Positions 26,529-34,781 of a DNA stretch of 64,000 nucleotides are shown piece after piece. Position numbers and translations under genes: made by a program. The DNA comes from Oxalobacteraceae bacterium OTU3CAMAD1 (GTDB taxonomy: Bacteria > Pseudomonadota > Gammaproteobacteria > Burkholderiales > Burkholderiaceae_D): assembly GCA_024123915.1 (NCBI GenBank), contig CP099650.1, positions 5,022,001-5,086,000 of the forward strand, read 5' to 3'. The notes below the pieces were generated by a model that saw only the letters and a program-made list of their open reading frames with translations, ran no database searches and was not told the origin of the DNA. Position 1 is the first letter of the stretch. Every line of letters begins with the position of its first letter.

Positions 26529-27587
26529 TTAAATCATGCCAATACGGTCTATACAGGCCAAAGTCGCGCCTTTTTGGCGCAAATCGGCCTTGAATCCGGG
26601 GGGCAGCCATTCCTCCCAGGCCTTGGGCAGCAGCACCCTGTCGCCCGCGCTGACTTGCCTTAGTATCAACTCCAGTTTCGGTTCGCGTCCCTCGACGGTG
26701 TCCACGCGGCCGGCATGCCATGCGCTCGAACAGCCGGTGGCGATGATGCGCCCGCGCGGCACGAATTCACGGCCGCGCGCCAGGCGGTCGGCCATCACCA
26801 GCGCCAGTTGGTACGAGCCGCCCTGGAAGCGCGGCTGGCCGAAGCGCACCACGCTGCGCCAGCGACCGAGCCCTTTGCCGTCGAAGTGGCGCGCCCCGGC
26901 CAGCGTCTGGCGGATGTCCTGCTGCGCGCTCAGGTCCAGCCCCGGCGCGGCGATGGTGTCTTCCTCGCTGTTGGCGGCGGCGGTGTGCGTGGCGTTGGCC
27001 GACACGTCGACGGCCGCCGGCCCGGCTTCGATCGGAAACACGCTGACCTCCACCCACGCCAGTTCATCGTTGACGCCTCCACTGTGCAGCGGGAACCAGG
27101 CGCGCACCGTCGACACGGCGGCCGACGGGTCGGCGTGTCCGGTCAAGGCGCCCAGGTGGGTCACTTGCATCGTGCCGACGGACGCGCTGCCGCCATCGGC
27201 ACGGCCGGACAATTGACCGAGGTGCCATCTGTCGGACCAGCCGTGGGCGACGGTTTGCACACCCGCAGCGGGCTGGAACAGGCCGCGCACGGCGCGATCG
27301 GCCAACACAGCCGCCAGTTCCCAGTCGCGCTCCGCGTCGCCCGGCGCGATGTCCATGCTGAGGACGACCTGGTCGCGGCTGTCGAAACGCACCTCGGTAT
27401 GCCGCGCCAGGCGGACCACTTCCTGCATACGTTCGGCGATCGCCGGAGCGCCGGGAACGCTGCATTTGACCTCGGCGCGGTTGGCGCGCGGACGGCGGCT
27501 GGCGGTGATGGTGAGGACACGGCCGTCCGCCAGGATGCTGCGGCATTCGGCGATGGTCGGCGTGGAGGTGATGGACAGGATGGTCAT
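26529..27587 (-). CDS. Unknown protein with C-terminal Lon-like (S16-fold) region
   Basis: 352 residues; the ATG at 27587 overlaps the previous stop (ATGA). The first 200 residues are beta-rich and unrecognised (SITSTPTIAECRSILADGR, AHGWSDRWHLGQ). Residues about 255-345 resemble a Lon protease proteolytic domain: GGSYQLALVMADRLARG, GRIIATGCSS, AGRVDTVEGREPKLELI, GDRVLLPKAWEEWLP. A Ser in GGS and a Lys in EPKLEL fall where Lon has its Ser-Lys dyad, but I cannot prove activity. No ATPase domain is present. The gene is part of the minus-strand run from the PBP to the FGE kinase. Confidence 0.72.
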   Translation of the reverse strand: MTILSITSTPTIAECRSILADGRVLTITASRRPRANRAEVKCSVPGAPAIAERMQEVVRLARHTEVRFDSRDQVVLSMDIAPGDAERDWELAAVLADRAVRGLFQPAAGVQTVAHGWSDRWHLGQLSGRADGGSASVGTMQVTHLGALTGHADPSAAVSTVRAWFPLHSGGVNDELAWVEVSVFPIEAGPAAVDVSANATHTAAANSEEDTIAAPGLDLSAQQDIRQTLAGARHFDGKGLGRWRSVVRFGQPRFQGGSYQLALVMADRLARGREFVPRGRIIATGCSSAWHAGRVDTVEGREPKLELILRQVSAGDRVLLPKAWEEWLPPGFKADLRQKGATLACIDRIGMI

Positions 27588-28717
27588 AGCGATGGCTCCA
27601 CGCGCTCGACATATGGCGCACGGCGCAGCGACAAGCCGGTTTCCAGGTTGGCGCAGATGCGGTCCGCCTCGTCCAGCAATTGCGGCCATTGTTCATGGCC
27701 GGCCAGTTGTAGGCGCGCCAGCAGCGACCAGGCTTCATCCAGCGCGTCGCGGGCGATGAGCGTGTGGCGGCTGCGGCGGTTCTGGTCTGCTTCGGCCAGC
27801 GGCTGGTCGGGCGCGGCCCAGGCCAGGGCCGGCATGGTGGTGACGTTCAAGCTTGCCATGCCCAGACGCAGCAGCAACGCCTGATGCCGCTCGAAGAGGG
27901 GCAGGCCTTCCGGCAGTCGCAGCAACCGCAGTTCGCGGCTCACGGCGGGCAATTCCAGGAACAGCCGTCGTAAAGCTTGCGCATCGCTCTGAGGGGGCTT
28001 CAAATGGTGCTGCAGTGCGGCCGCCGACGCGGGAGGCAAGCCGGATGCCGGCAAGTCCAGCCTATGGAGCTCGACGGGCGCCGGCGCATCGAGGGTTGGC
28101 GCCGATGCGTTGGCGGCGGCGAGACGTTCGGCTTCCACCGCTTGCACGGCACGGGCCTTGAGTAGGTCGGCGAAATCGACTTGTTCACCCAGATCTACCG
28201 GCACGCAGTCGTCGACGGTCACGCCATAGCGCGTGTACATCAGTTGATTCAGTCCGGCGCGGAACGCATGCCATTCATCGAGCGAGGTGCAAGGCGGCAG
28301 ATCCAGCGCGCCTTGCGCCAGCTCCGCCTGCAACGCCGCTTCCACGGACGCGCCAAAACCCGCCAGTTGCAGACGTCCCGATGTCTCGCTGTACAAATAC
28401 AGGTCGAAGCGCTGTTGCGACACGCGCGGATTGGCCGCATCGATCACAAAGCGCAAGCGCAGGCCCCACTCGGGCGCGGCGGCGAACGGTATCAGGTCGA
28501 CCGTGTAAGGGCCGGGATGGAAGCAGAACACCGATTCGCCCTGCTCGCACGACACCTTGCCCGACGCCGCGCGCCGCGCATGGCCTGCCGCATCGAAGAC
28601 CACGACCGTGCTGTCGGCCGGCGCGACGTCGCCGTCGTCGAGCCGCAGCGCGATCAGGCTCACGCCCAGTCCACCGGTATCGGTGGATTGTTTGCGGCGG
28701 CGCGTAAAGAAACCCAT
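27584..28717 (-). CDS. Unknown protein, possibly a second divergent SPFH-like protein
   Basis: 377 residues, starting 7 bases after the upstream gene ends. The first 190 residues are beta-rich then helical (ESVFCFHPGPYTVDLIPFA, RFDLYLYSETSG, AFRAGLNQLMYTRYGVTVDDCVPV). This loosely follows the plan of the SPFH domain in the neighbouring gene, including a closing helix-strand pair. The C-terminal 180 residues are helical (LELPAVSRELRLLRLPEG...LDEADRICANLETGLSLRR). There is no signal peptide or membrane segment. I do not recognise a named family; the SPFH idea is inference. It overlaps the next gene by 4 bases. Confidence 0.68.
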   Translation of the reverse strand: MGFFTRRRKQSTDTGGLGVSLIALRLDDGDVAPADSTVVVFDAAGHARRAASGKVSCEQGESVFCFHPGPYTVDLIPFAAAPEWGLRLRFVIDAANPRVSQQRFDLYLYSETSGRLQLAGFGASVEAALQAELAQGALDLPPCTSLDEWHAFRAGLNQLMYTRYGVTVDDCVPVDLGEQVDFADLLKARAVQAVEAERLAAANASAPTLDAPAPVELHRLDLPASGLPPASAAALQHHLKPPQSDAQALRRLFLELPAVSRELRLLRLPEGLPLFERHQALLLRLGMASLNVTTMPALAWAAPDQPLAEADQNRRSRHTLIARDALDEAWSLLARLQLAGHEQWPQLLDEADRICANLETGLSLRRAPYVERVEPSL

Positions 28718-28723
28718 AATCGG

Positions 28724-29326
28724 CTATGCGACCGGCTCGACGGCGAAACCGGCGCCGTACATTTGGAAATGCGGCGCCGGCGCGGTATCGAACGGCCAGG
28801 CGCGTTCGCACTCGCCGTCGGCGTCGAGCCGGCCTTGCAGCACGATGGCGCCGCCGCCGTCGATCACCCGCAACTGCGGCTGTTCGCTCAACAACCGGGC
28901 GGCAAACGGCGCTTGCGCCGACAGCGACAGGATCACCTGCCAGCCGCCATCCTGCGGCACAAAGTGCAGCGTCCAGTAATTGTCGTCGGTGACCAGCGCC
29001 TCCAGCGCAGCGGTGCTGGAGGCCGCGCGCAGCATGCCAGTGCTGCCGCTCCACTGCGCGTCGTTGGCCGCAGGGGCAGCCGCCGCGCGACGTTCCAGGG
29101 ACAGTTGACGGAAGCGGCGCAGCGTCAGCGGCGACGCGGCCAGCGCCTGGCGCTCATTCGGCGTCAGCGCCCGGATGCCGTCGAGGGCCGCCAACAGTGT
29201 GGTGTCGGCCAGCATCAGCCGGTCGTCCGGCACGGCGCGGGCCAGCAGCGCGCGCTCGCGCAGCCGCGCGTCCAGCGCCTTGGCATCCTGCTCGTCTTGT
29301 GCTGAATTCAATTCGTTCTCCTTCAT
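28724..29326 (-). CDS. Hypothetical protein of the PBP/kinase operon
   Basis: 200 residues; the ATG overlaps the stop of the preceding gene by 4 bases. The first 85 residues are helical and charged (DARLRERALLARAVPDDRL, LTPNERQALAASPLTLRRF). The second half is a beta-rich domain (YWTLHFVPQDGGWQVILSLS, PQLRVIDGGGAIVLQGRLDADG). The layout, a helical front and a beta-sandwich-like back, is reminiscent of accessory proteins co-encoded with sigma-like or HTH factors, but I do not recognise it. Coupling to both neighbours argues that it is a real part of the operon. Confidence 0.66.
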   Translation of the reverse strand: MKENELNSAQDEQDAKALDARLRERALLARAVPDDRLMLADTTLLAALDGIRALTPNERQALAASPLTLRRFRQLSLERRAAAAPAANDAQWSGSTGMLRAASSTAALEALVTDDNYWTLHFVPQDGGWQVILSLSAQAPFAARLLSEQPQLRVIDGGGAIVLQGRLDADGECERAWPFDTAPAPHFQMYGAGFAVEPVA

Positions 29327-30654
29327 TTCGCCGCACTGGCGGCGTGCAGCTTGTCGATCGCTTCGTTGCGGCGCTTGCGCAGCGTCGGCATCGAAATCCG
29401 GTCCAGCGCCGCCAACTGCTGCAATGTCGGCAGCTCGCCGGTGGCCGGGTCCAGCCAGGCATCCGGATAGGTATCGTCGGCGGCGCCCAGCAGCTTGTGA
29501 TACACGGCCAGGCGTATCGGCAGCGACTCGTCGTGCAGAACGCGCAGCATCCAGCTACCGGCTTGCTGCGCGGCCCGCGCCAATTCCATGTAGCGGGGGG
29601 GCAGGGAAAGCGCGCTGGCCGCTTCCTGCTCCGCCGCCAGGGCGGCCGGCTCCGGTATCGGCGGGGCGTTGCCGTCGTCGTCCAGGCTGGCGTCAACGCC
29701 CTGCTCCTCCGCCTCGAATCCCTCCGGGGCGGGAGCGGCCAGTATGCGATCGTCATCTGGCACGCCGCCTTGCACCTCCTGCCGCTCGGATTCGCCGGTC
29801 ACGCGCCAATAGTCTTCCAGCCATGACGCGGCCTCGCCGGCTTCGCCCTGCCAGTCGTCCACACGGTCCATGTTCGAGGACAGCTCCTCATAATCGCCGA
29901 TTTCGGCCAGCATCGCCGCGATTTTGTCCGGACTGTTTTTCAGGCTCGCGAAACGCTTGGAGCGGGTGTGCAGCGGCCCGGGAGACCCGCCGAAGCGTTC
30001 CAGCGATTCGCTCCAACGGATGATCCACTCCGCCCTGCAACCGCCTATTGACTTCATCTGCCGCACTTCGATAGGGCTGCCTTCCAGCGTCCGGCCCAAT
30101 ATCGCCCCAACTTGGGCCTCGTGCTCCTTCCAGGCGGCGAACAAGGCGGCGATCTCGCGATAAGCCGTATCCAGCATCCGGTACGTGTAGATTTTATTGG
30201 GCGAGCAATCACGCCCCGTGGTGACGATGTAGTTGTCGGCGTCGACCTTGTCGCGCAGTCCGGCGTACATGTCGTTGACCTTTTTGCGCATCATGCCGTC
30301 GGCCGCCGCGTCCAGCCAGAAAGCGCCGCTGCGCGCGTGTTCGACGGCCACCGCGGCCACGAAGGCTTGCCAGAAGCCGGGATGCGCCTGCAGTTCATAC
30401 AACAAGCCGAGCGACAGCTCGTAGACGCTTTCGCCATAGCTGTTGCCCTCCGCCTCGCCGCGCGTCGACCGGGCACCCGCGTGCAGGGCCGCAGCCACCG
30501 CGTCGGTATAGCTGTCGAGCAGCTCCGCGTGCGGACTTGGTTCGAGCATCTGCTGCATCTCAATCCGCCGGAAAGCCTGCAACGAGCAGTGTCCCAACAG
30601 CTTGCGCACTTGTTCCCAGCCGTGCTCCTGGTACCGGGTTCCTGGCAACCGCAT
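29323..30654 (-). CDS. Hypothetical protein with sigma-region-4-like C-terminus
   Basis: 443 residues from the ATG at 30654, which has AGGA upstream; a GTG at 30720 is an upstream alternative. The body is mostly helical and acidic (YGESVYELSLGLLYELQAHPGFW, DADNYIVTTGRDCSPNKIYTYRML), with a low-complexity acidic stretch near 310-350. The last 35 residues (LPTLQQLAALDRISMPTLRKR, then RNEAIDKL) look like a helix-turn-helix of the sigma-70 region 4 type. I do not recognise the main domain. The gene follows the PBP gene by 99 bases and overlaps the next gene. Confidence 0.68.
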   Translation of the reverse strand: MRLPGTRYQEHGWEQVRKLLGHCSLQAFRRIEMQQMLEPSPHAELLDSYTDAVAAALHAGARSTRGEAEGNSYGESVYELSLGLLYELQAHPGFWQAFVAAVAVEHARSGAFWLDAAADGMMRKKVNDMYAGLRDKVDADNYIVTTGRDCSPNKIYTYRMLDTAYREIAALFAAWKEHEAQVGAILGRTLEGSPIEVRQMKSIGGCRAEWIIRWSESLERFGGSPGPLHTRSKRFASLKNSPDKIAAMLAEIGDYEELSSNMDRVDDWQGEAGEAASWLEDYWRVTGESERQEVQGGVPDDDRILAAPAPEGFEAEEQGVDASLDDDGNAPPIPEPAALAAEQEAASALSLPPRYMELARAAQQAGSWMLRVLHDESLPIRLAVYHKLLGAADDTYPDAWLDPATGELPTLQQLAALDRISMPTLRKRRNEAIDKLHAASAAK

Positions 30655-30753
30655 AAGGTCCTGTAAATGATGGAAAAACAAAAAATGGGCGCTATGGCTC
30701 ACGCTTATAAATAATGCCACAGACGGACCGCTTTCATTATCCCGTTTACAAGC

Positions 30754-33700
30754 CTATTTCCCCTTCTGTTCACGCTTCTGCTCCCGCCGTTGCGTCGCCA
30801 GTGTGGACAGCACCGCCGCAACCACCGGCGCCGCGTGCGCGCCGCCGGTGACGTCGGAATGGCTGACGAAAGCCGCCATCGCCAGCCGGTGGGTCTGGCC
30901 GGGCAGGCTGCCCGGTTCCAGCCAGCCGGTGAACCAGACGGTGGCCGTGTCGTCGCCGGTGGGCGCGGTGCCGGTTTTTCCGTACAAGCCGGGACGCACG
31001 GAGGCCAGCGCGGCGCCGCCGAAGGCGCCGGCGCCGGTGCCGACATCGACCACGCCCTTCATGCCGGCCCTGATACGGTCCAGGCGGACGCCGACCGGCT
31101 TCATGGCCGGGGCCACGCTGTCCGAACCATCGAGCGACAGCAGCATGCGCGGCGCCACCACCTTGCCCTGCCCGACCGCCGCCGACGCCAGCGCCATTTG
31201 CAGCGGCGTCACCTGCATGCGCAGGCCGATCGCCATCTGCCGCAGCTCGTGGCGGGTGTGGATGGTGTCGATGTGGGCCGGCGTCGCCTGCAGCGCATCC
31301 CAGCCGCGCCAGTTGAAGTCCGCCGGCAGCAACCCGCCGTCGAGGCGCATGGATTGCTCGAAGCCGAGACGGTGCGCCGCCGCCACGATCGGCCGCACGC
31401 CATCGAGGGCGTCCGCGTCCAGCGCCTGCAGGTCTGGCGCGCCGCCGTCGGGCCGGCCGAACAGGCTATGGTCGCTCAGTTCGCCGGACCAGGCGAACCA
31501 GGTATTGAGGCTGTAGGTGAGCGCCTGCGCCAGTCCCAGGCGCCCCTCCTGTGCGCGCCGGTCGAGGCTTTGCTCGCGATAGTTGGTGATGTGCGCCAGC
31601 TTGGGATTGAGCGGATAGGTCGCGGCGTCGGTCTGGAAGCCGAAGCCGCGCTGCGATGCCAGGCGATTGATGGCAGGCAGCGCCATGCCGCCCAACAGCG
31701 CATCGATCTGCGGATCGGTTTTGGCTGCCATTTCGAGTCCCAGCGCGCTGACAACCTTGAAGGTGGACCCCGGACTTTGATGGGCGCCGCCATCGTGCTG
31801 CAACGCCGGCAGGCGCAGGGGGCTGCGCGCGGGGCTGGTGCGGTCGAAGTCACGCACCTCGGCCCAGTTGCCGCTGTTAAGTTCCCCCGCGCCGGCGCCG
31901 GCGGCGGCCAGCACGTCACCGGTTTCGGTATCGAGGATCACAAGCCCCGCATGACGGCCCTCCGGCGCGGCCTGGCCGCCGACGCAGCCCTTGCCATCCC
32001 AGCGCCCCTGGCGCATGCCGACGCAGTCGAGGATGCGCTGGCCCAGCGCCTGCAACGGCAGGTCGAGCGTGAGCCTGGCGTCGACCTGCGCGCCCGCCGA
32101 CGGCAGCCGCGCAAGCATGCCTGCGACGCTGTTGGCATGCTCCGGGCCGACGCCCAGCAGCGGCGCCAGGCCGGCATCGATGGCCGGCTGCGTCGGCGCG
32201 CCGTCGGTCCACAGCGGCGTGCCGTTGCGGTCTTCCAGCCGCACCGGCGCCGGCGCGGGAGCGGCAGCGCGGGCGGGGTTGGCGCCGGCGTCCGTCAGCG
32301 CGAGCGCCTGCCAACTCACGCGGCCGCCGGCAACGCGCAGATGGCGGTACTTCTGGTCTTCCGGCGCGCTGAAGTCGAGCGGCCGCAGGCTTAGCGACAC
32401 CTCGCGGGCACCGGCTTGCAGCGTCAGCGCCAGTTCCTGCACATCGCCCTTGCCGGCGCACGCGCGGCCGGTGCAGGCGGCTGACAGTTGGACGCTGGCG
32501 CCGGTGACACCGCCGCCTTCGACGCGGCCCGCCACCATCATCCGCAGCACTTCGCCGCCAGCCGCGGGACGCGGCAGCGCCAGCGTTAAGCGCATCACCG
32601 GATGCTCCCCGGGCGTCTCGCCCGCCTGCGGCCAGTGGGCCACACGCGTCCACGGCTGCCAGCTCTGCGGCAACGACGCGAACAAGCGCGAGGCGGCGAC
32701 CGGCATCTGGCCGGTGGTGGCCACCATCACTGGCGCGCCGCCGGCGTTCGACGGCCCCGCCACGCTAGCGTTCCAGTCCAGCACCATGCCGGCGGGCGCC
32801 TTGACCCGCCACGCCAGCAGCCGGCGCTCGCTGTTATAGATGTCGATCTGCTCACGGACGTAGGCGCCATCGGCCTGATGGTACAGGCGCTTGAACAATT
32901 TGGTGGTGGCCGTATCGGCCTTGACTTGCTTCCAGTCCGCCAGCTCCGCCGCGCGCGCGGACGCGCCGGCGGCCAGCCATTGGGGCAGATCCCGCGGAGC
33001 CAGTTCGATGGTGCCGGCGGCGTTCAGGCGCACCAACCCATGCTCTTGCAATGCAAGGAACAGCGCCTCGTCTTCCAGCGCGCCGGGGGGCGACGCGGGA
33101 ACCTGATACCGCCCCGCCGCCAGATACGCGCCGACCGCCTTGCCGCGCGCCGGGAACGCGGTGACCAGCGCGGAATCCGGCGCGGTGGAAGTATCACCCG
33201 CCGGACGGTATATCCGCACCAGCAGCTCGCCCGCTTGCGGGCACATGACGTTGGCCCGCCGTTCGATGCGCAGGGCCGATGCCGCGCCCCATAACAGCCA
33301 TCCTTGCTGGCGCAGCGCGACCCGGCCGCTGGCGCCCTGCTCGACCTGGCCCAAACCGGCGTCGCTCAGCCACCGCACGTCGACCCGGCGGCTGTTCCAT
33401 TTCAGTTGCAGCGGTTCGCTGAGGGGATCGGTGAAGTCGGCGCGCGCCGTGCCTTCGATCTGCACTTCCGGCATCGCGTCCGCTCCCGCCCCGCTGTCGG
33501 ACACCAGCAGTACATTGCGCAGCGAGATCTGCACATCGGATTCCTGGTTGCGCGCGACCCAGCGTTTGACGTCGTCGAAGCGGTAGCCGATCCGCAGCGG
33601 CAGCAAACGCCCATCGTTCCCGCCCGGGCTGCGCAACTGGCTGCACAGGTCCACCCGCACCGTCGGCGCGGCTTGCATGCCCGCAGCCACCAGCAAGACA

Positions 33701-34095
33701 CCGCCGGGATAAAGACTGGTGCTGATGCCAGGCTGCGACGGCACAGTGAACGCTACGCCGGGCATGGCGGATTGATAGGCGTTGGCGGCCCGTATGTTGT
33801 TGGCCGCCTCCGACGTACTGGCGGTGGTAGCCGCCAGATGGCGCGCGTGGCCGGCGATTACCGCGCCGCCACCGGCGGCGACGCAGACGGCGGCGGCCAT
33901 GATCCAGAGAGCGCGGCGCGACCCGGCCTTGGGATGAATGGGAGCGGTATCAGCATCGAGACGGATCAGTTTTAGCGCCGGACGGCCCGGTTTGGACGAA
34001 TCACCGCGTTCACCGGCGCGCAGGTTGGCCCGCCGGCGGCGCGCGCGGCGGCGCTCGGCCCAAGCTTGCAGAAAAGTGCTGATGAATGGCGGCAT
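30754..34095 (-). CDS. Penicillin-binding protein (transpeptidase) with very large N-terminal region
   Basis: 1113 residues, GAGGGGC before the ATG. A short basic cytoplasmic tail and one membrane segment (about 62-84) place the rest in the periplasm. The transpeptidase domain fills the last 400 residues and has all three motifs: STFK with S777 and K780, SLN at 862-864, KTG at 1040-1042. Residues about 110-640 form a beta-rich region I do not recognise; class B PBPs such as FtsI or PbpA are about 500-600 residues in total, so this is an unusual extension. It heads the minus-strand operon and would be the natural partner of the SEDS protein encoded at 10477. No transglycosylase motif is visible. 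Confidence 0.9.
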   Translation of the reverse strand: MPPFISTFLQAWAERRRARRRRANLRAGERGDSSKPGRPALKLIRLDADTAPIHPKAGSRRALWIMAAAVCVAAGGGAVIAGHARHLAATTASTSEAANNIRAANAYQSAMPGVAFTVPSQPGISTSLYPGGVLLVAAGMQAAPTVRVDLCSQLRSPGGNDGRLLPLRIGYRFDDVKRWVARNQESDVQISLRNVLLVSDSGAGADAMPEVQIEGTARADFTDPLSEPLQLKWNSRRVDVRWLSDAGLGQVEQGASGRVALRQQGWLLWGAASALRIERRANVMCPQAGELLVRIYRPAGDTSTAPDSALVTAFPARGKAVGAYLAAGRYQVPASPPGALEDEALFLALQEHGLVRLNAAGTIELAPRDLPQWLAAGASARAAELADWKQVKADTATTKLFKRLYHQADGAYVREQIDIYNSERRLLAWRVKAPAGMVLDWNASVAGPSNAGGAPVMVATTGQMPVAASRLFASLPQSWQPWTRVAHWPQAGETPGEHPVMRLTLALPRPAAGGEVLRMMVAGRVEGGGVTGASVQLSAACTGRACAGKGDVQELALTLQAGAREVSLSLRPLDFSAPEDQKYRHLRVAGGRVSWQALALTDAGANPARAAAPAPAPVRLEDRNGTPLWTDGAPTQPAIDAGLAPLLGVGPEHANSVAGMLARLPSAGAQVDARLTLDLPLQALGQRILDCVGMRQGRWDGKGCVGGQAAPEGRHAGLVILDTETGDVLAAAGAGAGELNSGNWAEVRDFDRTSPARSPLRLPALQHDGGAHQSPGSTFKVVSALGLEMAAKTDPQIDALLGGMALPAINRLASQRGFGFQTDAATYPLNPKLAHITNYREQSLDRRAQEGRLGLAQALTYSLNTWFAWSGELSDHSLFGRPDGGAPDLQALDADALDGVRPIVAAAHRLGFEQSMRLDGGLLPADFNWRGWDALQATPAHIDTIHTRHELRQMAIGLRMQVTPLQMALASAAVGQGKVVAPRMLLSLDGSDSVAPAMKPVGVRLDRIRAGMKGVVDVGTGAGAFGGAALASVRPGLYGKTGTAPTGDDTATVWFTGWLEPGSLPGQTHRLAMAAFVSHSDVTGGAHAAPVVAAVLSTLATQRREQKREQKGK

Positions 34096-34308
34096 ATTGC
34101 CCCTCGCGCTGGTGGACGGTGTCTCCCAGCCTTAGCGGAGGGCCGGAGAAAGCTAGCGGCCTCAACGGGTTTATCGCGCCTATTCGCAGTTCGCGCCGCG
34201 AAAAACGCGGCTCGTCGCAATCCCGTGGCGCCTTGACGGGGCCTGGCCTAAAGTGAGCACATCGAAACACACTTTTAACCACTGAATCAACCACCGAAAG
34301 GAAGCAAA

Positions 34309-34536
34309 ATGAACGTCCTGAAAAACTTCGAAGCCGCATTCATCATCACCTTGGGCCTGGTATTCGCCGCCGACTACGCGCTGCAAGCCCCGGTACAAGA
34401 GCAGGTGTCGGCCCAGGAAATGCAAGTGGTCGTCGTCAGCGCCAAACGTCTGACCGAAGAGCAGAAAAAACAACTGTTCATCGACGAGAACAAAACCGCG
34501 CTGGCTACCGACGTCTCCACGTCGACCAAGATTTGA
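34309..34536 (+). CDS. Small single-pass membrane or secreted protein
   Basis: 75 residues with GAAAGGAAG before the ATG. A hydrophobic segment (FEAAFIITLGLVFAADYALQA, 7-27) acts as signal or anchor, followed by a short polar domain (VQEQVSAQEMQVVVVSAKRL, then EEQKKQLFIDENK). There is no known motif. It is divergent from the PBP operon across a 213-base gap, so it could be co-regulated with that locus, but this is only positional. Function unknown. Confidence 0.72.
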   Translation: MNVLKNFEAAFIITLGLVFAADYALQAPVQEQVSAQEMQVVVVSAKRLTEEQKKQLFIDENKTALATDVSTSTKI

Positions 34537-34781
34537 ACGCGCGCCACCCCTTCGCCTGTACGCACATTCCAACCCACGCGTAACAGGCGAAGCCGGCCAC
34601 CTCCCCCCCTCCGCAACGCCCCCCCACGCCCCTATCCGTACGCCAGCGTACAAATCACCCCCGCATGTTTGTGTCATATGTAAAAAGTTGCATCATTCGG
34701 CGCAACCGCGATACGCGCTTGATATAGTTCGTCCATGCGCCGCAATCGACGCACGCAATCGACGCAGCCCAGGAGAACATC

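Noticed and set aside
24180..26663. 827-codon plus-strand frame opposite the SPFH gene
   Set aside because: Shadow of the coiled-coil coding sequence; the product is Leu/Gln/Arg/His repeats and it has no ribosome site.
30790..32394. 534-codon plus-strand frame opposite the PBP
   Set aside because: Antisense to the transpeptidase domain with all three motifs on the minus strand.
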